Shown: one piece after another, positions 1-6,802 of the stretch | Layout of the letters: each line of letters begins with the position of its first letter | How positions within the stretch are numbered: the first letter of the stretch is position 1 | Assembly (NCBI RefSeq): GCF_030813505.1 | Contig: NZ_JAUSUE010000034.1 | DNA: 12,112 nt | Source of the DNA: Pectinatus haikarae | GTDB taxonomy: Bacteria > Bacillota > Negativicutes > Selenomonadales > Selenomonadaceae | Reading direction: 5' to 3' (one strand) | Translations under genes and position numbers: made by a program | Notes under the pieces: generated by a model | Seen by the model: only the letters and a program-made list of their open reading frames with translations | Told to the model about the DNA's origin: nothing | Databases searched by the model: none

Positions 1-118
1 TCGTCTCCTTTCGGGAGGTACAGTGTTTGTGATAAAACTATTGTACCAGAAGGGCTGACGAGTCCTCAACTTTCATTTAACTTTACAATACGAAAAAAAT
101 ATATAGGAGAATTTTCAT
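1..118 (+). promoter_or_regulatory. Structured 5' leader of the flavin operon (candidate cis-regulatory RNA, copy A)
   Basis: The stretch before the flavin reductase can fold into a long hairpin. The outer stem is CCTTTC (7-12) with GAAGGG (49-54), then GGTACA (17-22) with TGTACC (42-47), then GTTT (25-28) with AAAC (35-38). TCGTC (1-5) can also pair with GACGA (57-61). A conserved single-stranded-looking tract follows (CCTCAA at 64-69, TTTCATTTAA at 71-80), then the AGGAG ribosome site at 105-109. The same architecture occurs on the other strand at 12003-12112 with compatible base changes. There is no U-tract terminator, so any control would act on translation or on RNA stability. The 5' end is cut by the window edge. 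I could not match it to a riboswitch class from memory. Confidence 0.55.
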
Positions 119-673
119 ATGAAAAAAGATATTGGTTCAGTTTTAGGATTATACCCAACACCGTTGGTGATTATAGGTGCAATGGTGCAAGATAAACCCA
201 ACTGGCTGATTGCCGGACATGTCGGTATTATCGGTCATGATCGAATTATGGTAAGTCTGGCAAAACCTCATTATACAAATAAAGGCATTAAGGAAAATAA
301 AGTTCTCTCAGTAAATATTGTAAATGAAAAATTGCTGTCTGAGGCATCGTATGTTGGTAAAGTAAGTGGCAGCAAGGTTGATAAATCTACAGTATTTGCT
401 CATTCCATTGGTGAATTGGGTGCACCACTTGTGAATGCATCTCCGCTTACGATGGAATGCAGTGTTGTTGATGTTTATGATACAGAAGGATTCGAAAGTT
501 TTGTGTTGAAAATAGAACACACCTATGCAGAAGAATCTATTCTGAATGAGGAAGGGAAAATTGATTATCACGTTTTAAAACCAGTTCTCTTTGAAATGCC
601 GACCTATGAGTATGTTAAGACAGGTGCTGTTTTAGGTATGTGCGTGAGTTTTGCTGATCAGTATAAAGTATAA
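119..673 (+). CDS. Flavin reductase family protein (flavoredoxin-like, FMN-binding split barrel)
   Basis: A 184-residue cytoplasmic protein of the flavin reductase / flavoredoxin type. These bind FMN in a split beta-barrel and reduce flavin or pass electrons to partner proteins. The opening YPTPLVIIGAM, the central GIIGHDRIMVSLAKPHYTN (about residues 36-54), ENKVLSVNIV (about 60-69) and GSKVDKS (about 84-90) are the usual landmarks, and the length is normal. The ATG follows AGGAG at 105-109 with nine bases between. It is the first gene of a probable two-gene operon: the flavodoxin starts 29 bases after its stop. A reductase and a flavodoxin together suggest a small electron-transfer pair. The family is clear; the physiological substrate is unknown. 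Confidence 0.85.
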   Translation: MKKDIGSVLGLYPTPLVIIGAMVQDKPNWLIAGHVGIIGHDRIMVSLAKPHYTNKGIKENKVLSVNIVNEKLLSEASYVGKVSGSKVDKSTVFAHSIGELGAPLVNASPLTMECSVVDVYDTEGFESFVLKIEHTYAEESILNEEGKIDYHVLKPVLFEMPTYEYVKTGAVLGMCVSFADQYKV

Positions 674-702
674 ATCAATTTATAATGAGAGGAATTTTAA
701 AA

Positions 703-1179
703 ATGAGTAGAAAAATTTTGATTGTTTACTATTCGCATTCTTCCAACACGCGTAAGCTTGCAAAGCTGATTTCAGCAAAAACCGCTGGTATGCTCTACGA
801 ATTAGAACCGGAAAGAGCTTATCCAGGTGATTACACTGCGGTTGTAGATCAGGCAAAAAAGGAAATTGAAGCTGGATACCACCCGCCGCTTAAGACAAAA
901 ATTAAGAACATTGCTGACTTTGACAGCGTTTTCGTGGGCACTCCGAATTGGTGGAGTACCATGGCACCACCTATTGCCACCTTCCTTGCAGAATATGATT
1001 TAGCGAGCAAGACAGTTATTCCATTCTGCACACATGGCGGTGGGGGCTCCGGCTATATTGAGAAAAATGTAAAGCTGGCCTGTAAAAAATCGACGGTACT
1101 TTCCATGTTCTCCAGTTATGGCAGCTCAGTTAAAGACAGCAATGTCGAAGCTTGGTTAAAGAAAAACGGGATAAAATAG
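703..1179 (+). CDS. Flavodoxin
   Basis: A 158-residue flavodoxin of the short flavodoxin_4 type, which carries electrons on FMN. The phosphate-binding loop is at the N terminus (IVYYSHSSNTRKLAKLI, about residues 6-22). The isoalloxazine-contacting loops are GTPNWWSTMAPP (about 79-90) and CTHGGGGSGY (about 109-118). An upstream in-frame ATG at 685 is rejected as start because the purine-rich GAGAGGAA (687-694) lies inside it and is well placed for the ATG at 703. It probably shares a transcript with the flavin reductase 29 bases upstream and may be its redox partner. No membrane or export signal is seen. Confidence 0.88.
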   Translation: MSRKILIVYYSHSSNTRKLAKLISAKTAGMLYELEPERAYPGDYTAVVDQAKKEIEAGYHPPLKTKIKNIADFDSVFVGTPNWWSTMAPPIATFLAEYDLASKTVIPFCTHGGGGSGYIEKNVKLACKKSTVLSMFSSYGSSVKDSNVEAWLKKNGIK

Positions 1180-1482
1180 GTAGGTCTCGTAAGAAATACG
1201 AAAAGCATAGGGAACTGCGGTAAAGGCTTTATGTAACGATGATTTTTATGCCTGATGGGTATATCAATTATGTTGATGCCAAAACAATATCATTATAAGT
1301 AGATAGTGCACTATGAGCATCGCAAGCGCAGACGACGTGATAAGGAATTGTCATTCCAATTTATAAATAATTTTTCTTTTATTTAAGAACAGAAAATGAT
1401 TTGTATTCACTTAGAGTTTAACACTTTAAATTGAGTCGAGGTGAATATGGTTCAGGAAAATTTTTTCTTTAAAAAATTCAAC
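1180..1482. other. Intergenic region with a palindrome and a weak hairpin
   Basis: No convincing gene lies between the flavodoxin and the AKR promoter. A perfect 12-bp palindrome ATAGTGCACTAT sits at 1303-1314. A weak hairpin GGAAT-TGTC-ATTCC at 1344-1357, followed by AT-rich and T-rich sequence, may be a poor terminator for the flavin operon. CACTTAGAGTTTAACACTTT (1408-1427) looks like a degenerate MerR-type dyad, but no good -10 box is attached. A 16-codon ORF ending in TAA near 1297 is probably noise. Confidence 0.4.
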
Positions 1483-1513
1483 TTGACTTTGAGTCTGGAC
1501 CATAGAGTACGAT
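1483..1513 (+). promoter_or_regulatory. MerR-type promoter with 19-bp spacer
   Basis: A -35 box TTGACT (1483-1488) is separated by 19 bases from TACGAT (1508-1513). The spacer contains an imperfect dyad in which ACTTTGAGTC faces GACCATAGAGT. MerR-family activators use over-long 19-20 bp spacers carrying a dyad that starts with ACT. An AT-rich inverted repeat (ATTTTTT/AAAAAAT, about 1460-1478) sits just upstream. It is 50 bases from the AKR start. No merR gene is in the window, so the regulator is inferred. GATAAT at 1511-1516 is an alternative -10 but would give a 22-bp spacer. Confidence 0.5.
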
Positions 1514-1565
1514 AATAAGAAAATAAGTGACAATATTTTAAGCCTAAATAGGAGGAAATCATGGA

Positions 1566-2714
1566 ATGCAGTATCGTGAACTTGGACAAACGGGTCTTAA
1601 GGTAAGTGAAATTGGTATTGGATGCGAAGGTCTTATTGATCATAACGGTGTATATATGGATGATTTTTTAGATACTGCGGAACGGGTGGGCGTTAATTAT
1701 ATTGATTTCTACGCACCAAATCCTGTTTGGCGCAGCCGGCTGGGGCAGGCACTTGCCGGTAGGAGAAATAAATTTATTTTGCAGGTACATCTTTGCGCAG
1801 TTTGGAAAAATGGGCAGTATGAGCGTACACGTAAAATTGATGAAGTTAGGCCGAGTTTTGAGGATATGCTGCGGCGCCTGAATATTGATTCAGTAGAAGT
1901 CGGCATGGTCCATTATGTAGATTCGCTTGATGACTGGCGGCAGGTTGCCAACGGTCCAATTATACGGTATGCGAAGGAATTGCAAGCAGCAGGTAAAATA
2001 CGTCATCTTGGTCTTAGCAGCCATAATCCTATTGTCGCTCTGGAGGCAGTGGAAAGCGGACTTATTGACGTGCTGATGTTTAGTATTAACCCCTGTTATG
2101 ATCTTCAGCCGGCCAGTGAGGATTGCGATGATCTTTGGAACGGAAAAAGCTACGAGAAGTCGCTGCTCAATATGAATCCAGATCGAGAAAAACTTTATGA
2201 AGTCTGTCAACGCCGTGGCGTCGGCATTACTGTCATGAAAGCATTTGGCGGTGGTGATCTTTTAAATGCAAAATTGTCTCCTGCGGGCATGGCACTTGCT
2301 CCGGTTCAGTGCCTTCACTACGCTTTAACACGCCCGGCAGTAGCAACAGTTTTAGCAGGAGCGCATACTGTAGAGGAATTAGAAATAAGTGTACACTATG
2401 AGACCGCTTCTATGGAAGAAAAAGATTATGCAGCAGCCTTTACTTCTTTCCCGCGAATCAATTGGAAAGGACACTGCATGTACTGCGGTCACTGCGCACC
2501 TTGTCCGAAAGGTATTGACGTTGCTATGGTCACTAAACTTCTCAATCTTGCTGAAGCGCAAGAAAAAATACCAGAAACTGTGCGTGAACATTATGCCATC
2601 TTGAAACATACAGCTTTTGAATGCATTGATTGCGGTGCTTGTGAGAAGCGCTGTCCATTTCATGTTTCAGTGCGGCAGAATATGATGCGAGCGAAAGAGG
2701 TCTTTAAAAAATGA
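1566..2714 (+). CDS. Aldo/keto reductase with C-terminal double Fe-S motif
   Basis: A 382-residue protein: an AKR TIM barrel (about residues 1-285) followed by a ferredoxin-like tail. The tail has two cysteine clusters, C304/C307/C310/C313 and C353/C356/C359/C363, each ending in CP, as in [4Fe-4S] sites. The barrel keeps Asp47 and His116 of the AKR tetrad. The Tyr position (Asp+5) is Asn52 and the usual Lys is Gln73. I recall the same substitutions in clostridial relatives, so this is probably a subfamily trait. GGAGG at 1551-1555 precedes two ATGs; the one at 1566 is in frame and the one at 1561 yields only 14 codons. There is no export signal. It is transcribed alone, from a MerR-like promoter. 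The substrate is unknown. Confidence 0.85.
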   Translation: MQYRELGQTGLKVSEIGIGCEGLIDHNGVYMDDFLDTAERVGVNYIDFYAPNPVWRSRLGQALAGRRNKFILQVHLCAVWKNGQYERTRKIDEVRPSFEDMLRRLNIDSVEVGMVHYVDSLDDWRQVANGPIIRYAKELQAAGKIRHLGLSSHNPIVALEAVESGLIDVLMFSINPCYDLQPASEDCDDLWNGKSYEKSLLNMNPDREKLYEVCQRRGVGITVMKAFGGGDLLNAKLSPAGMALAPVQCLHYALTRPAVATVLAGAHTVEELEISVHYETASMEEKDYAAAFTSFPRINWKGHCMYCGHCAPCPKGIDVAMVTKLLNLAEAQEKIPETVREHYAILKHTAFECIDCGACEKRCPFHVSVRQNMMRAKEVFKK

Positions 2715-2833
2715 GCGGTAGAAAATCATTCAATTACATTGACTAGGATGAGCCTGGGCAAATATTATCATGCTTAGTGCTTTGCTAAAGCTGATTTTTT
2801 ATTCGTGCCATATTTAAGAAATATCATTCTATA

Positions 2834-2880
2834 ATAAAGGTCCAATGCCTGTTTCGAAATAACAGACATTGGACCTTTAT
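2834..2880. terminator. Bidirectional terminator hairpin
   Basis: ATAAAGGTCCAATG (2834-2847) pairs perfectly with CATTGGACCTTTAT (2867-2880). After a single C/A mismatch, CTGTT pairs with AACAG around a 7-base loop. It lies between the convergent AKR (ending 2714) and LysR (ending 3060) genes. The U-rich tracts are built into the base of the stem (CCTTTAT on either strand) rather than following as a long run. I read it as a shared rho-independent terminator. Confidence 0.75.
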
Positions 2881-3059
2881 GTTAAATAGATATTAATTTT
2901 TCTGTGAAATGTTATTCAGTTAAAAATGGATAGTATATTACGATAAAAATCTTGACAATAATGCATTAATGAAATCTTCAAATCAACAATATAATAAATT
3001 GGTTACTCGAGTGTTCATGAAATTCTGGTAGCTGGGTTATATAATCGAAAAAATGGTAA

Positions 3060-3953
3060 TCAATTTCTTAAATGTATATCAATTTGTTCTTTCAGTTTAT
3101 CGAGAAATAATGCGGCTGCTTTGGAGAAAAGTTGTTGTTTTTTCCAGATCAAATAAACATGTGCAGGAAGCTGCGGTTGTAGCGGGCGGAAACGTAATAA
3201 ACTATCTGGTCCGGTATGGACCAGTTTATCCAAACATAACGCATAACCAAGTCCAGCTTCTACCATGAGTGAAGCATTGAAAATCAAGTTGTAAGTGGAA
3301 ATAATATTTAGTTCCCCTTGTTCTTTTTGCAGCCAATGGTAAAGTTCATGGGTATCCAGTGATTGTTGAGAAATCAGCAATGGAATATCCCAGAGATCGT
3401 GTGGAGTAATTCGTGTCTTGCAGCACAACGAAGAATCCCTGCGCATCAGCAGTCCCCAAAAATCAGTATCTGGTAGTTCGAAAGAATGATATTTTCGGAT
3501 GTTGGCTGGTTCAATGAGCAGGCCAAAATCAAGTAATCCTTTATCTAACCGTTCGGTTACATCATCCGCTTTTGCGCTGAATAGGTGATAGCGTATATGC
3601 GGGTAATCAGTCTGGAGCTTTTTAGCGGTCAGGGCCATACGACGCATAGCGTTCGTTTCACCGCAGCCAATGTATATGTCACCATTAACTATTGCATCTG
3701 ACTGGCGAAATTCCCGTTTTGTTTTCTCTGTCAATGAGGTGATTTCTTCAGCACGTTTACGTAGCAGAAGCCCTGCATCTGTGAGAGTAGTTTTTCGTTT
3801 GCCACGGTTAAGCAGCTGCACGCCCAATTCTTCTTCAAGTTCAGAAAGTTGACGGGATAACGTCGGTTGAGTAATATGGAGGGCCTCGGCAGCCTTGGAG
3901 ATATTTTCTTCCTTAGCAACGGTTAAAAAATAGGATAAAACTCTAAATTCCAT
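3060..3953 (-). CDS. LysR-family transcriptional regulator
   Basis: A 297-residue LTTR. The N-terminal winged helix-turn-helix is textbook (MEFRVLSYFLTVAKEENISK, then AAEALHITQPTLSRQLSELE; about residues 1-60). A linker helix and a two-lobed periplasmic-binding-protein-like effector domain follow (about 90-297, with GDIYIGCGE near the start). The start is placed at 3953, where the protein begins as LysR proteins usually do and AGGTG stands upstream; the 26-codon upstream extension is not family-like. It is divergent from the MFS gene. The dyad at 3994-4008 overlaps its own predicted -35 box, implying autorepression. The same dyad before 8142 suggests it also controls the secreted hydrolase locus. 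The effector is unknown. Confidence 0.9.
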   Translation of the reverse strand: MEFRVLSYFLTVAKEENISKAAEALHITQPTLSRQLSELEEELGVQLLNRGKRKTTLTDAGLLLRKRAEEITSLTEKTKREFRQSDAIVNGDIYIGCGETNAMRRMALTAKKLQTDYPHIRYHLFSAKADDVTERLDKGLLDFGLLIEPANIRKYHSFELPDTDFWGLLMRRDSSLCCKTRITPHDLWDIPLLISQQSLDTHELYHWLQKEQGELNIISTYNLIFNASLMVEAGLGYALCLDKLVHTGPDSLLRFRPLQPQLPAHVYLIWKKQQLFSKAAALFLDKLKEQIDIHLRN

Positions 3954-3975
3954 GATTAACACCTGTTTTATTTGT

Positions 3976-4004
3976 AGTATAACATTTAAAATAATGCTTT
4001 TGAA
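3976..4004 (-). promoter_or_regulatory. Predicted promoter of the LysR gene
   Basis: Read on the minus strand, TTCAAA (complement of 3999-4004) lies 17 bases from TATACT (complement of 3976-3981). The -35 box lies inside the ATGCTT-N3-AAGCAT dyad, the usual arrangement for an autoregulated LTTR. Confidence 0.5.
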
Positions 4005-4008
4005 GCAT
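3994..4008. promoter_or_regulatory. LTTR operator, copy 1 (ATGCTT-TTG-AAGCAT)
   Basis: A perfect 6+6 bp dyad with a 3-base centre containing T-N11-A (T3995, A4007), the LysR-family recognition signature. It is centred at 4001, about 66 bases before the predicted MFS transcription start. That is where LTTR recognition sites usually sit. An equivalent site is at 8026-8040. Confidence 0.65.
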
Positions 4009-4031
4009 AAATTATCATTTAATATAGGCAT

Positions 4032-4060
4032 TTGTTATCATACCAGAGCGATTCTATAAT
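4032..4060 (+). promoter_or_regulatory. Predicted promoter of the MFS gene
   Basis: TTGTTA (4032-4037), a 17-bp spacer and a consensus TATAAT (4055-4060). The start of transcription would be near 4067, leaving a leader of about 60 bases. The LTTR dyad is 31 bases upstream of the -35 box (centre to first base). Confidence 0.65.
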
Positions 4061-4129
4061 AAAACATAAGGAGATATATAGACGAAGGAGCTTGAAATTT
4101 TTTTAATTGTTTGCGGAATGGGGAGTGTT

Positions 4130-5368
4130 ATGTTAAAAAAAAATAATATGTTAGTTTATATTTTGGCGGTTGGTGTATTTGGTATCCTAAATACGGAGAT
4201 GGGGTTTGTCGGTGTCTTGCCATTTATTGCTTCGCAGTTTGATGTCAGTATCATGGAGGCTGGAACTCTCGTGAGTTTGTTCGCGCTGGGAGTTGCAATT
4301 GCCGGTCCGACAATGCCCCTGCTGTTTTCCGGTATTAATAGAAAATTGGTTATGTTGATGGTTTTAGGTATTTTTATTTTGGGAAATATTGTATCAATTT
4401 TCGCACCAAATTTTACAATTTTATTAATTGCTAGAGTCATCCCGGCCTTTTTTCATCCAATATACTGTTCTTTGGCCTTTAGCGTAGCAGCGGCATCTGT
4501 GAAACCGGAGTTGGCACCGAAAGCTGTAACGAAGATTGTGATTGGCGTGTCTGCTGGAATGGTTATCGGTGTGCCAATCAGTAATTTTATTGCAGGAGCA
4601 TTTTCTTTGAAAATGGCATTAAGTTTTTTTGCATTTATTAACGTTTTTGTATTTTTGGTGACACTGATTTTTGTTCCTTCAATGCCGGTGAAACAGCGGT
4701 TATCCTATGGATCACAGATCAGTGTATTGAAAAAACCGATGCTGCTGATATCAATTTTAGCGGTCATTCTTATGAATGGAGCTGTCTTTGGTGTATTTAA
4801 TTATCTGGCAGAGTATTTGGGGCATGTTACAGCGGTGTCTTTATCGACAACGAGTGTAATGCTATTCGTTTATGGCGCGATGAATATTTTTGGCAGCATG
4901 CTGGCAGGGGAATTGCTTACCCGTAACGCTTTGCATACGGTTCGTTTTTTTATAATTGCTTTGTTTGGCATGTATAGTTTGTTATTTCTGGGAGGGCAGT
5001 TCCTGATACCAATGATAATACTAACGATTCTCTGGGGCCTTTTAGGTGGTATCAATGCAAATGCCACGCAGTATTGGATTTCTCATGCAGCACCGGAGGC
5101 TCCAGATTTGGCTAATGGGGTTTTTTTGACTTCGGCAAATTTAGGGACAACTTTGGGAACTGCCGTCGGTGGAGTATTTATTGCAGAATGGGGCACTCCT
5201 TATGTTGTTCTTGTTGGACTGTCTTTTATTGCGCTTGCAGGATTAGTAATTTTTGCTCAGATTAACTGTTTGACAGAAAAAAATAGTTTAAATTTGAAAA
5301 AAGTACTTGAATTGGAGTCAAGTCCAGGGATTATACTGAAAAAAAAGAAAAAGAATACTGTCTTGTAG
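4130..5368 (+). CDS. MFS efflux transporter (AraJ/DHA1-like)
   Basis: A 412-residue integral membrane protein with about 12 hydrophobic segments, typical of the drug:H+ antiporter-type MFS. The opening (LVYILAVGVFGILNTEMGFV), the loop 2-3 region FSGINRKLVM, FHPIYCSLAF (about 110-120) and the C-half block SAAPEAPDLANG-like sequence followed by GTTLGTAVGG match the AraJ-like group. It ends in a lysine-rich cytoplasmic tail. Start choice: the ATG at 4130 gives the family-like MLKKNN opening and has GGGGAG just upstream (4120-4125). An in-frame ATG at 4118 adds four residues but has no close ribosome site. It is divergent from LysR and is its likely target. Substrate unknown: perhaps a product or toxin linked to the nearby reductases. 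Confidence 0.85.
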   Translation: MLKKNNMLVYILAVGVFGILNTEMGFVGVLPFIASQFDVSIMEAGTLVSLFALGVAIAGPTMPLLFSGINRKLVMLMVLGIFILGNIVSIFAPNFTILLIARVIPAFFHPIYCSLAFSVAAASVKPELAPKAVTKIVIGVSAGMVIGVPISNFIAGAFSLKMALSFFAFINVFVFLVTLIFVPSMPVKQRLSYGSQISVLKKPMLLISILAVILMNGAVFGVFNYLAEYLGHVTAVSLSTTSVMLFVYGAMNIFGSMLAGELLTRNALHTVRFFIIALFGMYSLLFLGGQFLIPMIILTILWGLLGGINANATQYWISHAAPEAPDLANGVFLTSANLGTTLGTAVGGVFIAEWGTPYVVLVGLSFIALAGLVIFAQINCLTEKNSLNLKKVLELESSPGIILKKKKKNTVL

Positions 5369-5405
5369 ACGAATTTTGAGTTTGTATGAAAGAAAGGTAA
5401 AACTG

Positions 5406-5536
5406 ATGAAGAAAAAAGCTCTTTTCGGTATTATTCTTCTTGCAGTGCTTATGTGATAGATTATATTGCAGACGTTGACGGATTGAAAGAGGCTGTGGGA
5501 AAAGGCGATGTGCAAGTGGCCTTTATAAGGTATTAA
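5406..5536 (+). pseudogene. Remnant of a small signal-peptide protein
   Basis: The ATG at 5406, after GAAAGG, gives MKKKALFGIILLAVLM, a typical signal-peptide core, and then stops at 5454. A different frame across that stop reads CSAYVIDYIADVDG and then LKEAVGKGDVQVAFIRY, with a stop at about 5534-5536. So the gene carries at least one frameshift and is probably truncated. It lies 37 bases after the MFS stop and just before the exported AKR. The protein family cannot be recognised. The N terminus resembles that of the tiny ORF at 7824, which suggests repeated small exported proteins in this locus. Confidence 0.45.
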
Positions 5537-5569
5537 GTGAGTTTCTATTTATATTGGGAGATGGAATAA

Positions 5570-6802
5570 GTGAGAAGAAGGAGCTTTATACGAGGACTGG
5601 GACTAGGTGCTATAGGTCTGATGCTTGGCGGCTGCGATTTTGAAGATCCGTTTACAACGAAAGAAGAGCAAAAACAAGAGGCTGATGCTTTTGAATTCAG
5701 CGGAACTGTTGAATATAGGCAAATTCCACATTCAGGAGAAAAAATCAGTACGCTTGCTATTGGGGCAAGTGCGCTTCATGAATCTTCAGCAAAAAATATC
5801 GAACGCATGATTGCCTATGCAGCAGAGCATGGCATTAATCTCATGGATACTGTAATGTCAAATTTTGGCCCGTCGGAGGCAATGGCTGCAGGGATCAAAG
5901 GTCGACGTGACAAAATGCTTACGCAAATGCATATTGGTGTTTATTATCCAAATGAAACATATACAAGAACGCGCGATATGAAGCAGGTTCAGAGCGGTTT
6001 TGAGCAGCAGCTTAAGGGATTTGGTACTGATTATAGTGATATAGGGATGATCCATTATGTTGATACAGCAGAAGATTTTCAGAAAGTTATAGATAATGGA
6101 CTTTTAGATTATGCACAAAAATTAAAAAAGGATGGCACCATCCGCTATATTGGGTTTTCTTCGCATTCTGTAGATATCAGTAAAAAATTTCTTGAGACAG
6201 GCTTGATTGATGTCTTTATGTTTAGTCTAAATCCGGCTTACGATTTCGTACCAGAGAATAGTGTGTTGAAACTGGCTGCTGATCGCAAGAATCTTTATGA
6301 GGAAGCACAAAAACGCGGCGCAGTAATTACGGTCATGAAGGTTTATGGTGGCGGACGGCTTTTGTCGGATAGCAGTTCACCTTTTGGCAAAGCCATGACA
6401 ACGGCACAATGCATTCAGTATGCCCTGGATCGTCCTGCAGTAATATCCTGCATACCTGGTGTGCGGAATATGTCTGACATCAACGCAGCGCTGGCTTTTT
6501 ACAACACGTCACGCGAGGAGCGCGATTATTCAGCTGTTTTTGCGGCGAGTAAACAGGATATGGAAGGTGTATGCATATATTGTGACCATTGCCAGCCATG
6601 TCCATATGGCATAGATATTGCGGCTGTTAGTAAATATTATGATCTTGCAAAATCCGGCGATGCCTTAGCAAAGGATCATTATTTTAAATTGAATCGTACA
6701 GCCCGTGATTGTGCGCGTTGCGGCGAATGTGAACCACGGTGTCCATTTCATGTCAATATCGAAGACCGCCTGCAGGAAATAGAAAATTATTTTGGACAAT
6801 AA
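5570..6802 (+). CDS. Tat-exported lipoprotein aldo/keto reductase with double Fe-S motif
   Basis: A 410-residue paralogue of the AKR at 1566 with an added export signal. RRRSFIRG (residues 2-9) is a twin-arginine motif, followed by a short hydrophobic stretch and a lipobox L19-G20-G21-C22. The AKR barrel spans about residues 45-320. Two cluster motifs follow: C335/C338/C341/C344 and C381/C384/C387/C391. Tat export suits a protein folded around Fe-S clusters. Asp93 and His162 are kept; the catalytic Tyr and Lys positions are Asn98 and Gln119, as in the cytoplasmic paralogue. The start is GTG, with GGGAG (5556-5560) nine bases upstream. NADPH is not expected outside the cytoplasm. With a b-type cytochrome-like protein 228 bases downstream, I infer membrane-derived electrons. 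Substrate unknown. Confidence 0.82.
   Translation: MRRRSFIRGLGLGAIGLMLGGCDFEDPFTTKEEQKQEADAFEFSGTVEYRQIPHSGEKISTLAIGASALHESSAKNIERMIAYAAEHGINLMDTVMSNFGPSEAMAAGIKGRRDKMLTQMHIGVYYPNETYTRTRDMKQVQSGFEQQLKGFGTDYSDIGMIHYVDTAEDFQKVIDNGLLDYAQKLKKDGTIRYIGFSSHSVDISKKFLETGLIDVFMFSLNPAYDFVPENSVLKLAADRKNLYEEAQKRGAVITVMKVYGGGRLLSDSSSPFGKAMTTAQCIQYALDRPAVISCIPGVRNMSDINAALAFYNTSREERDYSAVFAASKQDMEGVCIYCDHCQPCPYGIDIAAVSKYYDLAKSGDALAKDHYFKLNRTARDCARCGECEPRCPFHVNIEDRLQEIENYFGQ

Noticed and set aside
55..69. CTGACGAGTCC resembles the hammerhead ribozyme core CUGAnGAG.
   Set aside because: The required GAAAC and cleavage-site partner are missing, and copy B at the other end has TTCGGTGCC there, so the match is not conserved.
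2952..2995. TTGACA (2952-2957) and TATAAT (2990-2995) look like a promoter.
   Set aside because: The spacing is 32 bases, and the only sequence downstream is the 3' end of the convergent LysR gene.
3000..3060. A frame reading SSVHEILVAGLYNRKNG looked like a gene remnant.
   Set aside because: It is short, flanked by stops, runs into the antisense of LysR, and matches no family I recognise.
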